A DNA stretch of 64,000 bases from Halichondria panicea (lineage: Eukaryota; Porifera; Demospongiae; Suberitida; Halichondriidae). The translations under genes were made by a program, and so were the position numbers. Within the stretch, counting starts at the first letter, position 1. Each line of letters begins with the position of its first letter. Below are positions 43,106 through 55,500 of this stretch, piece after piece. The notes under the pieces are model-generated. The model ran no database searches. It was not told the origin of the DNA and worked only from the letters and a program-made list of their open reading frames with translations. The DNA lies in contig NC_087377.1 of the NCBI RefSeq assembly GCF_963675165.1, forward strand, positions 12,572,632-12,636,631. The letters run 5' to 3'.

Positions 43106-43304
43106 TACCGTATAGCGGGTAATTTTCGGGGGACAAAATATTCGTGGTTCAGCAATATTGAGACATTTCGTGGATAATATTTTCGTGGTTGCTGCTTGGA
43201 TTGTAGGTAAGGTCGCTTCATTCGTGGGTAAAATATTCGTGGTCAGACCTCCAACCACAAAAACCACGAATATTTGCCCCACGAAAATTACCAGCTATAC
43301 GGTA
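43106..43304. mobile_element. 199-bp palindromic MITE, ends taccgtatagcgggtaat
   Basis: Left end taccgtatagcgggtaattt + tcgggggacaaaatattcg and right end inverse (cgaatatttgccccacgaaa, attaccagctatacggta). It is a closer-to-consensus sibling of 35064-35277. TA at each tip fits a TA target duplication. Confidence 0.85.
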
Positions 43305-43343
43305 CCTATACACATGTAATAGTAGTGTGTTGTGACATGTGTC

Positions 43344-44390
43344 CTAATTAATAGCCATATAAAACGGCGAGGTTAAGTTGATGTTTAGCAGCACATCTAG
43401 AACTGCATGCTCGTTGTCTTTATTAGTACAGACAGAAAACAATTTTCCGTGCAAGTGGAATGTGTCCTCCATCGGGAACTCAAAACGATCATCTGTAACA
43501 TCAGGAGTGTATTAAGATTAGTATGCAACTTGCAGGGCCGTAAGAACCAGGGGGGCTGACCCCCTGGTTTTCAGACAATGAAATGGGGTGGGGATCACAG
43601 TCCTAATTATTAATTTAGTGCCTTTTAATCTGCATGTGGTTTGTTGCAACAACACTGTTACAGTACAGTAACTAAAGTAAGTTGATCCACATGCAGCTGA
43701 AAATTATAATAGCTATAGAGCTCACTATGGCACAAGGAGTATTCATTCTTTCTTTCTTCAGTACCTTAGCCTGCCATGATGAAGAAGGTAGGCGAACTAA
43801 GACCTTCTTCTTACGAAGCTCACCCAGCGTCTGTTTTATATACACAAGTCGCTAACTGATTCGCTTGACTTTGAAGCAGTTGCTCGTGACTTTGCTTCCA
43901 CTAACACACGTCGAATAAACTATTTGCTATAGCTCTCACGTGCATATTGTTTCATTTATGTATCTTTCTCCTGTTTATCTCTGAGAACATACAAATGTAA
44001 AAAGAAAGCGGGATGGGAGGGGGGAACTTCCCCCTCTCCGGACCCATGCAAGGAGAGGTTCCATTTAAACGAGCATGCTGACTATAAAAGGGCGTGCACT
44101 GTCATAACATACATGTACACTTACTTGACGAAATATACCATGAACTAACTTTTCCCAAGCCAGCATGACTACTAAAGTGAAGGTACTGGCTTGGGAGAAC
44201 TCCAGCACAAGTAAAACCATGGACGATCCTGCAATAAATAGTTAATCTTGAAAACGTCTAGAATTACTCACTTGCGGATTGTCACTCGAGGTCGCTTCCG
44301 TTGCCAATTTAACTCACAAGCAGGCCGCGCTTCGCCACTGCAAGTGGTTGGACTCCGCCCAACTACCAAGAGCCCTGGAACCAGAGCCAT
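43344..44390 (-). CDS. Unknown small protein, three exons, 123 aa
   Basis: Exons 44272-44390, 44125-44228 and 43344-43492 have GT-AG borders and consistent phases (2, then 1), giving 123 residues. It starts MALVPGLLVVGRSPTTCSG and ends FEFPMEDTFHLHGKLFSVCT ... INLTSPFYMAIN, stop TAG at 43344-43346. The last exon looks convincingly coding. The middle exon is also open in a second frame (MVLLVLEFSQASTFTLVVML), which leaves doubt about the model; the first exon has only this open frame. I recognise no domain. Its start codon lies 17 bases from the start codon of the divergent ML-domain gene, so the two would share a promoter region or overlap in their 5' untranslated parts. A + strand TATA-like tataaaa at 44083-44089 falls inside its intron. 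Confidence 0.45.
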
Positions 44391-44407
44391 AGCGAAAGAT
44401 AAAAGAA

Positions 44408-47400
44408 ATGGATGCTACAAAAACTACTATTGTTTTGCTAATAGTAACCTTGTCAGTGACTCATTTTGTTGATTGTGGAGTCACCCTGATCACTCCTTCA
44501 ACACTGGCCAGTTTTCCCAAAGACTTTACTAACTGTAGTGGTACGTGCGTTGAACCATCATGCAGAGTTGTTCATGTTTCTCAACCACAGAATCTACATT
44601 TTGTTTTGGTTTACAAGTTGCATAATAATTGCTGCATCAATGTATACACACAGTCACAGCTTTTAGATGCGTAAAGGTTTCATAGTACCATAAAACCTTG
44701 ATTTAAAGCGAAGCTCCAATGATACGATATCTTAAGCTCAGGCAACTTTCTAACCTCTAAAAGTAGCAACAGGCACACCTTATTAAATGACGGAGCTACA
44801 TGCACATGATATATTTTGGCAGAAATTATCAATATATAGCTTGTTTTTGCGCTCTCAATCTAATGTGTATAATTATAATTGAATTTTGTTTGTTGCAGCT
44901 AAAGGAGATATTGGGAAGGTCCTGAATTTCTCATTGAATTCTTATGATTTTAGAAGAGGAGATACGATTGTTGGAAACCTGACATATTTCTTGTGTAAGT
45001 CTAATCACTCATGCACATGACCCTCTGCATATGGTCACATGTTAGCTATGTAAGGTTATATCAACACTATAGACAGTACAATATCAGAGAGACTTGACAT
45101 AATTAATAGCAAGTCAGAGTTTCAGTAAAATAATGAGCAATAAGGAATTTCCAAATTTTATATTTTGCTTTTTTTGTACACAGATCATGACATTTCTGGG
45201 AATGTAACACTCTCAGCATGGGGAAGGCATGGTGTTGTGCCTTACTTTGGTGATACTCTGAATTTATGTGATACCAAAGTGATCTCATGCCCACTGAAAG
45301 CCGGTGAAGGACATGCAGTCTTCAAGTATCCACTAGGCCAGTTTCAATCAATTGTAAGTGATTGTTAATTCAATTAACCAGCGATTTGCCTTTTTTAATC
45401 TATTAATAGTAAATCCAACTCAGGTTTCCTTCCTCCTACAGAAGTACTTAACTGGTTTCTTTCCTCCTATACTTCAATTGATTGTATAGCCTTCAGTATT
45501 ATACATAAATTTAATTATATGGTATGGATCTTCTTGTCTTTTTTAATCCAAAATAGTAAATCCAACTCAGGTTTCTTTCCTCCTACAGAAGTACTTAACT
45601 GGTTTCTTTCCTCCTATACTTCAATTGATTGTATAGCCTTTCAGTATTATACATAATTTAATTATACGTATGGATCTTCTTAATCCAAAATAGTAAATCC
45701 AACTCAGGTTTCCTTCAGCCAATAATACTATGGCTTCTTTCCTTCTATACTTCAATTGATTGTAGCCTTTCAGTATGGTAGCACATATACATGATATATA
45801 GTTATGGATCTTCTAGCTTATAGAGTTTCCTTCGCCAATAATTCTGATCAACAGTTTATATTAGGAAGAGTAATGTACGCAACAGTTGAACTTAAAACCA
45901 TAGTATAGGCCTATAGGCGTTGTCCAGCCTATACTGCGTGATTTTAAGTTAAATAAGGAAATTTGCTATGAATAACATTAGTGATTGCATGCATGCATGC
46001 ATGCATGCATGGTCTTTCCTATTATCTATAGCGCCATGCATCTGAAGTGGGTGCATGGTTGTGGTTACAATAGTGAGTATTATTGTGACATATGTCTGCC
46101 TCACAGTCTTCCTACTCTTTCGAACTCTTGATAGTGAGTATTATTGTGACATAAATGTCTGCCTCACAGTCTGCGGACTCTTTCGAACTCTTGATATAAT
46201 TATAGTGTGGGGGTGTAGGTACTATATAGGGGTTGCTATAGCATAATTTTGAGCATAATAATAATAGGCATACTTTTTTGGTGAGAATTATTCTGGCATA
46301 ATAGGTGCCTTTATAAAATATATAATAGGCATGCAGGTTTTAGAAGTACAGGTCAGTACGAATCTTAGTATAACATTTTTTAAGTCGAATGGTCGTGCTG
46401 GAAAAGTATATCTTCTTGGCATTCTGTATTATAGTGTTAATCATGTAGCCATTATTAATTTTATATGACATGGGGTCTATGTTGTACTTTGGAGGAATAA
46501 TGTGGGAATAATAGGCGATTTAAAAAGAATAATGAAAGCACCGCGGGTGCTGATACCTCGGTGGAGGTGCCAAAGCTACATAACATAAAACTACTAATAG
46601 CTAGCTTTTATACACACAATTATCATGATGATATAATTTGCTGCATGCAATCAACCGAATAGTGGGTAATGATCAACCATGATTGTTGTTAAAAACGATC
46701 GATGCCAAAAGTTCAAGTCTAATATTAATGGCTGCAAGTCAGCAGAGCCTTGCAGCTCTCTGCTCACTCTTGCAGCTACCAATAGCTAGCGTTCTAGTGC
46801 AGAGCTAACTACTAAGTAGAGTAGTAACACTCGGTGAACAAGTTTTGCTACGGACTCTTCTGAAAAGGCTGCAATGGCATTCCAAGTAAGCAAAACTAGG
46901 CATAACTCGAGAACGAAGCATTATTTTGCAAATCCACGAATTAAAATCCAAGTAAACATGACTAGAAGCCTATAGAAACTCTTACTTGCACTTGATTCAT
47001 CTTTGGGCAGCTGTAGCGGTCTACACACACACACAGACACACACACAGACACACAGACACACAGACACACAAACACACTACCGTATACCTCGCTTGCGCA
47101 TGCGCACCGAGGCATAATAAGCAGTTTGAAAAGGATAATATAGGCAGTTAACTTGAGCATAAAAAATAGCATAATAGGAATAACTCGAGCATAATCACAA
47201 AACCTTAGTAGGTACTTGTATACACACAGAAGCCCTAATTTACTGTTGAACCTATAATTATATGCTGTAAATGCAATACATGTATATAAAAATTATACGC
47301 TAATTGGTCCAACTATAATTATTGTGTCATAACTGCAGGGCTGGTATGAAGTTCATCTTGTTGTTTCTGATGAGAATAAGACAGAAGTAGCTTGCTTGGA

Positions 47401-47425
47401 CTTCAAACTCGAAATAAAAGTTTAA
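44408..47425 (+). CDS. Secreted ML-domain lipid-binding protein (MD-2/NPC2/GM2A-like), 161 aa
   Basis: Exons 44408-44540, 44899-44994, 45184-45353 and 47339-47425 (phases 1, 1, 0) give a complete 161-residue protein. Residues 1-24 are a signal peptide (TTIVLLIVTLSVTHFVDC). The ML fold signature is strong: FTNCS at the start, GDIGKVLNFSLNSYDFRRGD, GNLTYFLYHDISGNVTL, then CPLKAGEGHAVFKYPL, GWYEVHLVVSDENKTEVACL and DFKLEIKV. The cysteine pairs near CDTKVISCP and EVACLDF are typical. ML proteins are soluble beta-sandwiches that hold a single lipid in lysosome or extracellular space and act in sterol/phospholipid transfer or lipid recognition. Several N-glycosylation sequons (NLT, NVT, NKT). The third intron is 2 kb and full of repeats. 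The gene is outside the receptor cluster's duplicated units. Confidence 0.9.
45407..45830. repeat. Three tandem copies of a 137-147-bp repeat
   Basis: tagtaaatccaactcaggtt starts copies at about 45407, 45554 and 45691; each continues with ctttcctYctatacttcaat and ttgattgtatagcctttcag. The third is degenerate. It sits in intron 3 of the ML gene. Confidence 0.85.
45988..46255. repeat. GCAT microsatellite and a 61-bp tandem duplication
   Basis: A (GCAT)n run near 45988-46011 is followed by two copies of agtgagtattattgtgacat + ctgcctcacagtctNcNNac + tctttcgaactcttgata, at about 46071-46132 and 46133-46195. It is in intron 3 of the ML gene. Confidence 0.8.
46700..47210. repeat. Dispersed repeat and CA microsatellite in the ML gene intron
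   Basis: 46720-46960 is the inverse of a repeat at about 23230-23480 (ttgcagctaccaatagctag, ggctgcaatggcatt). 47022-47078 is an imperfect (AC)n/(ACAG)n run. 47085-47200 contains gcgcatgcgcacc and tattatgc-like MITE fragments. Confidence 0.65.
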
Positions 47426-47568
47426 ATAGAGCCATAATACCTGCATGCATGCATGGCCGGATTAACAGTTGCAATTTACGTTTGAATTATAACATTATTG
47501 TAATTATTCATTAAGTGAACACCATAATAAATATGCATGATTTAGTTTTAATGCACACTTATAATGAC

Positions 47569-48046
47569 TTAACCGATTATGCGTCAATGACGCCTATTGG
47601 CGTCACTCTGGTAAGTGGCCGACACGGCCGTTGACGCCAATTGGCGTCATATGCAGCGATCCGGCTTCTCTCTGCGGTAAAGAAACCAGGGTGAGGCTGC
47701 AGCTAGTTTAATGCTACGACTACGTCCAGTTACTGTTCAGGTAAGTATATATGCAGTCAAAAACTCATACTATGTAGAAAATATTTTTGCAATACCCATT
47801 GTCCAGAATTTCTTACAGCACCTCCTCACTGGTCTAGTGTGGCCTCTTGGCCATGATTGTAGCTCTATATAATTTTTTGAAAGTGTTTGTTTATGCCAAT
47901 AATTAATATTTAATTTGTAAAGTAGCTGCATATTCAAGCGGGGACCTGCAGAGATTGACATAGAAGATCTAACAGCTGAGTACAGCGAAATAGACAGAGA
48001 CGTGCCAGTCATGGAGGGCAGTGATGATGAATTTTCTGATCAATAA
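47569..48046 (+). mobile_element. Probable piggyBac-like element, 5' remnant
   Basis: It starts at a TTAA (47569-47572) followed by inverted-repeat sequence (gacgcctattggcgtc, gacgccaattggcgtc; ggccgacacggcc). A short first exon MLRLRPVTVQ (47713-47742) has a GTAAGT donor. A phase-0 second exon at 47939-48046 reads RGPAEIDIEDLTAEYSEIDR, then VMEGSDDEFSDQ and a stop. TTAA sites and an acidic DDEFSD-rich N-terminus are usual in piggyBac transposases, but no catalytic domain is present. The assignment is tentative; a small 45-residue host protein is the alternative. Confidence 0.4.
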
Positions 48047-49603
48047 CAGTTTAGAGAGGAGCTGGACAGTTACATTACTCCAACCAACAAATAAAATAGC
48101 TTCACTCAATGCATGGACTAAAAACAAGACCACAAATACAACAATAATTTAATACGCAAAGAATTATATTATTGTTATACTTGATAGTCAAAAAAATGTT
48201 TTCAAGGCTCAAAGAACGAAAGGAGAGGCTATTACTTTACTATTTCAAAAAACACTCTAGGTTAGTAGTCAACACACATAATATGTGCCCTGGCTCACCT
48301 CGCTGCTACTGCCACTGTTCCTCTGTTCACGTTCACTGTACATACGTGGCCCCATCTCTGATTATTGGATCCAGCCACACCTACACGTAGTGTATGTACG
48401 TACACAAAGAAGGCTAATCAATGCTTTTCAGCACTAAAAATTCTAGATACAATTACTATCTATCATGTACAGTCAGTACTAACCATACAGCTTCTAGCGA
48501 TTCTACATACAATGTAGGCATGCAACACAGTACTGTAAGCAACTACAACCGATTGAATTTTTAATATTTTAATCTTACGGCCTGATTTTAAGTCTATAAT
48601 AGGTGATGCAGGCCCTAAAGAAGACTCTAAACATTCAGTAGAGTCAACACATACAGCTTAGGAAGCTTGTTATAGCTTGTACTCACCTTTTTGCCACTGC
48701 CAGTGCTTCTTTTTACACATAGCGTGGGAGGGAGAGAACTGTCTGGTTTCTGTTGTCATATCGAATGCGGTAGAGTATATACATAATTATTCTTTGCATG
48801 TGAGTCTTATATTCCGACAAGAATGTAACATAGCTTTCAACACACCTGTTGGATTCTTCTTGCAACCATGCGAAAGAGTATAATTATAGCTAGACAGGCT
48901 AGACTATTGCTATTGTTTCAAGTTCAGAGATTGACTGCCAATAAACATTTTTACTTCGTATAGTAAATTCACAATAAGTATCAGCAAACTATACAATAAT
49001 GACAACTGACAAGGGTAATGACGAGTCAGGTCCCAGGGGGGTGATCGAGAATAATCCAAAATAGTCCAGAACAATCCAGGGTGCATGATAATCAGAAACC
49101 AAGGAAAAACTGTGATCAAGTGTGATAAATACATAACAAAACACATCAGGATAGAACAGGATGGATCAAGATAGATCACAACACATCATGACCAATCATG
49201 GCCAGTACACACCAACGCACACCATATATTTCTATGCATGCATGCGCATTAATTGAATTGTGGGTTTATCCACGTGGTTAACAGGATGAATATATACATT
49301 CCTGTACGACAAAACAGTGCATGCAGCTTGCAAAGGTGCCCATTATTCCAGGCCACTCACTCAAAAATAGGCCTATTATCAACTTTGCATGCGCTAGCAT
49401 AATTTTATATCTATCCCAAGTACAATTTATTTGCACCAACATTTAATTATGTACGTTGAATTTATGTATAAGCATTGAAATTATTGCTAAAAAAAATTAT
49501 TGCTAAAAAATATGCTATAACCTAAATTGACACCACAGCAACTATCTATTTATCACTACAAAAATGTTCAGTTATACACTGCATAAACTAATAAAAAAAA
49601 GTA
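48047..49603. other. Non-coding stretch
   Basis: I see no gene. 49050-49210 is rich in diverged short repeats of the type aatccagg / ggatggatcaagatagatca. Short open frames show no family features. Confidence 0.4.
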
Positions 49604-49920
49604 CTACGTCTGTGCCGTCGTCATTTGATAGTCATTACCGGTTTTACTCTCTTTTTTGCTTTTGGATTTGATGATAAGCGCCATTATGACAATAGCAATA
49701 AATGCGAGCAGCAGTGGAATACCAAGACCTAATCCTAGACCGAGACCAATCCCAAGGAAAGGGTTATCAGATACAACAAGGCCTTCTTGGTTGGGTCCAA
49801 TTATTGGTACAGGACAAGCTTGATCCAGTGTACAATTACCAATGCAAGTTGCGTTAGCATCACAAATTGGACAATCTAAAGGCTCTTCGTTGCAATCGGC
49901 TATGGTATTATCTTCAATTA
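49604..49920 (-). CDS. C-terminus of a type I membrane protein, runs into the gap
   Basis: Reading from the gap edge downward the frame is open until TAG at 49604-49606. It begins with a cysteine-bearing extracellular segment (NTIADCNEEPLDCPICDANA, then TCIGNCTLDQACPVP). It continues with a glycine-rich TM helix (NPFLGIGLGLGLGLGIPLLL, then AFIAIVIMALII), a basic stop-transfer (KSKSKKESK) and a short tail ending TGNDYQMTTAQT. The paired Cys pattern (C..C..C...C) resembles a small cysteine-rich repeat unit, so upstream repeats may lie in and beyond the gap. No start codon is available in the sequence given. I do not recognise the family; adhesion or receptor function is only a guess from architecture. 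Confidence 0.75.
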
Positions 49921-50120
49921 NNNNNNNNNNNNNNNNNNNNNNNNNNNNNNNNNNNNNNNNNNNNNNNNNNNNNNNNNNNNNNNNNNNNNNNNNNNNNNNN
50001 NNNNNNNNNNNNNNNNNNNNNNNNNNNNNNNNNNNNNNNNNNNNNNNNNNNNNNNNNNNNNNNNNNNNNNNNNNNNNNNNNNNNNNNNNNNNNNNNNNNN
50101 NNNNNNNNNNNNNNNNNNNN
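49921..50120. other. Assembly gap of 200 N
   Basis: Unknown sequence; a round 200 suggests a placeholder length. It truncates the minus-strand membrane protein gene. Confidence 0.99.
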
Positions 50121-51364
50121 TTTTTGTGATGATGTTCCCTATAATAGAATATGGAATTTCGAACTTGTAATAATTATGAAATATCAAGCAACTGTGTAGC
50201 CTCGATCCCAGGCCGAGTTTTCGCTTTTATAACGGTTAGGCGAACAACTAGGCCTGGTACTAGTTGTCTGCGCATGCGTCAATCGTTAGTCAGATTCTGA
50301 CTAATGGATATTCTCGTTCACTTTTGTGACATTTATATTCGTGTACTATCGTGTACTAGAAGTCAGTTCCCGTTTTATCATTATTGGAATGGCTCTTAGC
50401 TGAAGCTTCTCTCTTCTCTGAAGCTTAGAAAACATTATTCTGAAGACTGAACAACAAGGGAAGAGGTATAAAGCTTTGTCAAGCTTGTTAAGGTCAGACA
50501 TTTTTGTGTGGGCCCTGTGCTATCATCATGTTTGGCAAGATCTAGGTAGACTATAGTTTCATCATTAATATGGTGGATCAAGTGAAGAGTGTGAGCTAGA
50601 GAACTTGGTGCTGCCATCATCAGCTTGTCGACAATGACACTATAACCTGTTTAAAATACGAGAAATTTAATATAGATCTACACATATTTAGAATGTCTAC
50701 TTCTCTGTACAGGAGCAATGGCTAATATCCAGCTATCCCAACAGTGCTCCTCTTGGCTATACTAATGGACGAGACTGGACAGTTTAAGGTAAGGGTTTAA
50801 CCGTGTTTGGTTTCTTTAATATTGTCCTATACTTACAGGACTGGAGTATGACCTGCTCGTTCGAGCGTTGCTGGGTAGCTCAGAGGCATCAAGAGAATCT
50901 ACGTTTTCTCAAGCAAAGTTTAACTGAGTTACGAGTTGGGGCCTAGAATCAGAGAAGTCCAGCAGCCTGCTAAATCGTTGAAACGTAATTTGAAGACATT
51001 CAATCATCTTGAAGTTGCCCTGGGTCACTGTAATCGTGCTGCAGCACAACTGGCAACTCCCCAGGCCCTTGTGAAGCAGCTCCCTATGTGCATATTTTGT
51101 GTGTACTCACTCTGTGCATTTTCTGTGTACAAATTTCGATTATTGATTTATTAAATGAACTCTGGACACTACTGTGCACATGACTGTACTGTGCTGAGTG
51201 CAAAACCCATGTTTACACAACTGTCACCCACAATCAACCACAATCAACAATATTCATAGCATAAGCTATTGCGTGGGTCAACTCTTTACCGTAACCTTAA
51301 GACTACATGTTGTTTGCATAGCAACATTGTATTGTGGTTTTGTGGTAACGCAGTGCTAATTTAG
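50121..51364. other. Spacer with half a hairpin MITE
   Basis: 50197-50255 equals the left arm of the hairpin at 14843-14942 (gatcccaggccgagttttcg). 50256-50290 carries the tgcgcatgcgtca phrase of the 28724 repeat, and an inverted pair gttagtcagattctgactaa follows. The stretch 50840-50940 (MTCSFERCWVAQRHQENLRF) is open after an acceptor-like ttacag but has no recognised family. The upstream part of the gapped membrane gene may lie here, but I cannot identify an exon. Confidence 0.4.
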
Positions 51365-51594
51365 TACCGTATAGCGCGAAATTTTCGAGGCACTTATATT
51401 TCGTGGATTGGCCTCTAAAAGCCATTTCGTTGCACAATGTTCGCGGAATGACTGCTTACCGGAAGCCACGCCTTTAGATCTTGCACGTTATAGCAGGTAA
51501 AGAACGATTTTCGTGGACTTAATTTTCGTGTAGGATTGCTAACCCACGAAATCCACGAAAATTAAGCCCCTCGAAAATTTCGCGCTATACGGTA
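51365..51594. mobile_element. 230-bp palindromic MITE, ends taccgtatagcgcgaaattt
   Basis: Left end taccgtatagcgcgaaattt + tcgaggcactta and right end aattaagcccctcgaaaatt + tcgcgctatacggta are inverted almost perfectly; an inner pair ttttcgtggacttaat / attaagtcc-like extends it. A worn copy is at 11104-11237. TA lies at both tips. Confidence 0.85.
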
Positions 51595-51895
51595 TTTTGC
51601 AAGGTCTATGCAAACAGCTGTACCTAGTGAATTTTACTACAAAACATTTGGCACCCACTTAAATTTGGTCACTTAAAATGTTTTTTCCAATTAAATTCTG
51701 TACTTAAACAAACTATTGTGGTATCTTTGTCAACACAAGCATACAACTACAAATTTCTGTTGGAAAAAATACTAGAGTGGTAGTGCTATTAAATGCAGAC
51801 AGAATAGCTGAAAAGCAGTCCTGTTTTAAACAGCTGTCTCATAATTGGTTCCGTCTCATAACACCTTCTTCTACTCTAAACTAAGAAGCTTGAAC
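51595..51895. other. Spacer before the P-like element
   Basis: No feature except the 8-bp target duplication GCTTGAAC at its end (51888-51895). Confidence 0.5.
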
Positions 51896-52598
51896 CATAG
51901 ATAGTAAAGGGAAGGGATTGGAAACAGCTCAGGTGACCAATGTATTGCCCTTGGGAATTCTGACACCATGCGTGTTGCATTGCGCAAGTGCTGATTGCGA
52001 TTTATTGCGAGCCAGCTGCAAAGAAGAAAGTGGAGGAAACTGCAGTAAGCACTGGCAGAGCTAGTCTGTATGTACATTATCCATAGTAAATGTATGATTT
52101 GCATAATTTACCAAATTTGTTGGATCATCAGAGCTCTTATTAGCACTATTTTACATGTATTTAGCTAGAAAATTGACCATGTATGAAACTTTGTGGGGGA
52201 ATATCTGGAGCTAGGAAGTAGTCACGGTTGCTTGAGAGTGATCAGAGTGTAGAGGAAGCATTGAAATATGCAGTAGGCATAGCCAAGTTGAGCATTATGC
52301 TGTTTATTGTTAGATATTTGCATAGCAGTGTGACAATATGGATTCAAAAGTACATTTGTTTGCGGGGGAGTTGCTGGTTAACAATAGATTGTACATGGCT
52401 ATTGTTTAGTTCTACATGTTACTTAATGATCCCCATGTGCAGTAAGAAAATATTTTCCTTGCTAACCGTTATAGTTTTGGAAATAATTATGCTAATTCAA
52501 ACTTACCCGAAAATTGCCGTAATTGCTTTCCTAGGTATGGGAGGAAGAAAATTCAAACTTTACAACCCAAAGAAATTGGAAAAAAAAAGTGTGCTGTC

Positions 52599-55500
52599 AT
52601 GTCACTCCCAGTTTCAATTAAGCTAACACCTGATATCAAAGTATTCCCGATATCAATTCCTCTCAAGGCACTGGAGCAAGACACAGACTACACAGTGAAG
52701 CTTCCTATCCAACACTTTTTTTCCGCTCCGCTCCTTACTACACAGGCGTTGAAACTGAGGCTAGAGAAGAAAACTCTTCCACTTCTTTGGAGCATGCATC
52801 TGGGATGCCAAGATTCTTTGCTGTTGTGCAAAATGAGCCTGGCTGAAGGTATACATGTAGCACCAGTTGTACAGGTTTCTCTGCGCATTAATGAAGATCT
52901 CTCGTGGAGCGTTTCATTTGTTGGTCGAATCATTCCTCCGAATGCACCATCAATGTTGAGCCTCCCACCAACGATCAAAACCATCGATGACATGACTACC
53001 CTGCTGGATTTTTTCGCCAACTGTCAACTTTGCTGTGGTAGCAAGGAAGAGAAACTGTTGAATGTAATCAAACACAAGGACTCAACACTCCAAGGTAAGT
53101 GAATATTACATGTGCACTTGTGCAATATTTCATTACTTTCTTTCAGGTCAAAACTCTGCAACGATTGACACATCCTCGTGTCAGCCCACAGTGAGGCATA
53201 GAGACTGCCACTACCTCCTACCACCATCTTCTAGCTGTGTACGATGCCCAAAATGCACTCGCCATCGCTCTTCTCTTCTAATACAATCTAAGCGCCTGGA
53301 AAATTCTACTCCATCAAAAAAAACCAACTATCGATTCCTCTCCAAACAAGGACTTGTTGATCGAGTACAACTGGTTCACTCACAAGTGAAAGTGATGACA
53401 AAAAGAAATTTGAGACTGAAGAAGAAACTCGAAACTCAATTCGAAGAAAATGGTATGACTGTGAGTGAGGAGACACACAATGACCTCGCTACAGTTATTG
53501 AGAGGAATTCCGACACAGTTGACTCTCTGCCTCCCAACTCATTTCAACGCCTGTTCTGGGAGCAGCAATTAATAGCCATGTCCAAGCCAAGTTCGAAGGC
53601 CAAGGGTGTACGTTACCATCCTCTCATGATCAGATGGTGCTTGTATCTTCAGTATCATTCAAGTGGAGCGTATAATGTAAGTGTTCAGCATAATTCTATA
53701 TGCTGTCTTATTCTACTTGTTGATTTTCCTCTTTTACTTTTGCAGCTCTTGAGAGAGAGTGGGATTCTCAAACTCCCATCTAGCCGCACCCTGCGTGATT
53801 ATACTCATTTCGCTAGTGCCAAGCCAGGATTTTCAGTCGAGGTGGATAAGATGTTAATCGATGCTTCTAAGGTTGCTAGTTGTCCAGAGCGAGAAAAATA
53901 CATACTGCTTCTCCTGGACGAAATGCACGTCAAAGAAGATTTAATTTTCAACAAGCATTCGGGGGAGCTGATTGGATTTTCCAATCTTGGTGACATCAAC
54001 AACCATTTGGAAGTCTACTTACGGTCTCTTGACACTGACATTGAACAGTCACCTCCCCTTGCCAAATATTTATGGTGCGAGGGCTATTTACGAAGATGCA
54101 GTTTGCGTACGCACAGTTCCCGTGTTGCTCTCTGACGGGCGACAAACTGTATGCACCATTCTGGAATGCTCTTTCCCGGATTGAAAACTGTGGACTAAAG
54201 GTTTGTATACTTAAGTATAATTATGTAGTATTCATTTTATTATACTCAGGTGCTATGTGTCAAGAATAAGTAATATACTCAGGTGCTAGGTGTCAAGTAT
54301 AAGTATTAATTTTATTATACTCAGGTGCTAGGTGTCACAATGGACGGGTGTGCTGTCAACAGACGATTTATGAAGTTGCACCAATCCTCCGACTCATTTT
54401 TCTACAAAATCACGAACCCCTACACCTCAGAGAGTCGGCCAATTTTTTTCTTCTCAGATCCTCCTCACCTTATGAAAACCGCTAGAAATTGTCTATTCTC
54501 TACAAAAAGAGAAACTGTGGGTAAGTATACTTGCAGATATAGCTATACTGGCGTGTATTCAATGGCATACATGTGTTTATTATTAGAATGAGGGGAAAGA
54601 CATCACGAGGCAGCACGTTGTGACTCTTTATGAAGAGGACCAGAGGGGTGGTCTGGGTCTAAGAGTCCTACCCAAGCTTAAGTACGAGCACCTTCATTTG
54701 ACCTCTTTTTCCAAAATGCGAGTGGATTTAGCTGCACAGGTAAATTTTATGTGTATTTATTAATGTTTGTAAGTATGCAATCACTACAGGTGTTGAGTGA
54801 GTCCGTTTCAAAGGCACTTACTTTAAGGGGTGGAGAGGCAGCCGAAGGAACAGCCTGTTTCTTGCTACTCATGAATAAATTCTTTGATTGCACAAATGTG
54901 AAGAATTATTCAGCTGGTGCCAGGTCACCCAAACCATTTCAGCTACCCTACTTAAGTGCGGAGGGTGAGAGGCTAACGGTACTAGGCCTAACAATTACGC
55001 ACGGTTTTATCAGTAAATTTTATATCATATACCGTACCCTCGCGAAAATACGCCCACCCTTTTCTGCAAGAAGTCTAGGCTTATTAGGGGACTGGGCGTT
55101 TAATTAATCACAAACGGCAAGTTTTCATTCGAACATACGCCCACCCGCGGCCTCAAATCTAGGTCTACACTTTGCTCTATGCCAATTCTTTATTAATTTA
55201 TTGTATTTTCATTTTAATACATAGTATGAACATTTTATACAACAACAATGTTATAAACTAATGCATGAGTATGATTAAAGCATGACAAGAGAATGAACAT
55301 AAGGAGTGGACTCTGGCTCTATTCGTTGATGTTAGATGTAGCAGAAACTTCTCGAAGGATGGTAGGTCATACTCCTACAGAGCAGCTATCAGGTACTTTG
55401 TTTCAGAAAACCAAGGCAAGGTAACCTGCAAAATTAGCCTGTGTGATAACTTTCTTGGACTTGTGTTTTCCTTTCTCAGCATATAGGACTACTTGTTCCC

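Noticed and set aside
44083-44089. TATA box for the ML-domain gene
   Set aside because: It is 319 bases upstream of the start codon and inside an intron of the opposite-strand gene; without transcript data the link is not supportable.
52228-52626. 132-codon open frame as the N-terminus of the P transposase
   Set aside because: The frame differs from the transposase frame at the overlap and shows no THAP zinc-finger pattern (C..C....H..C).
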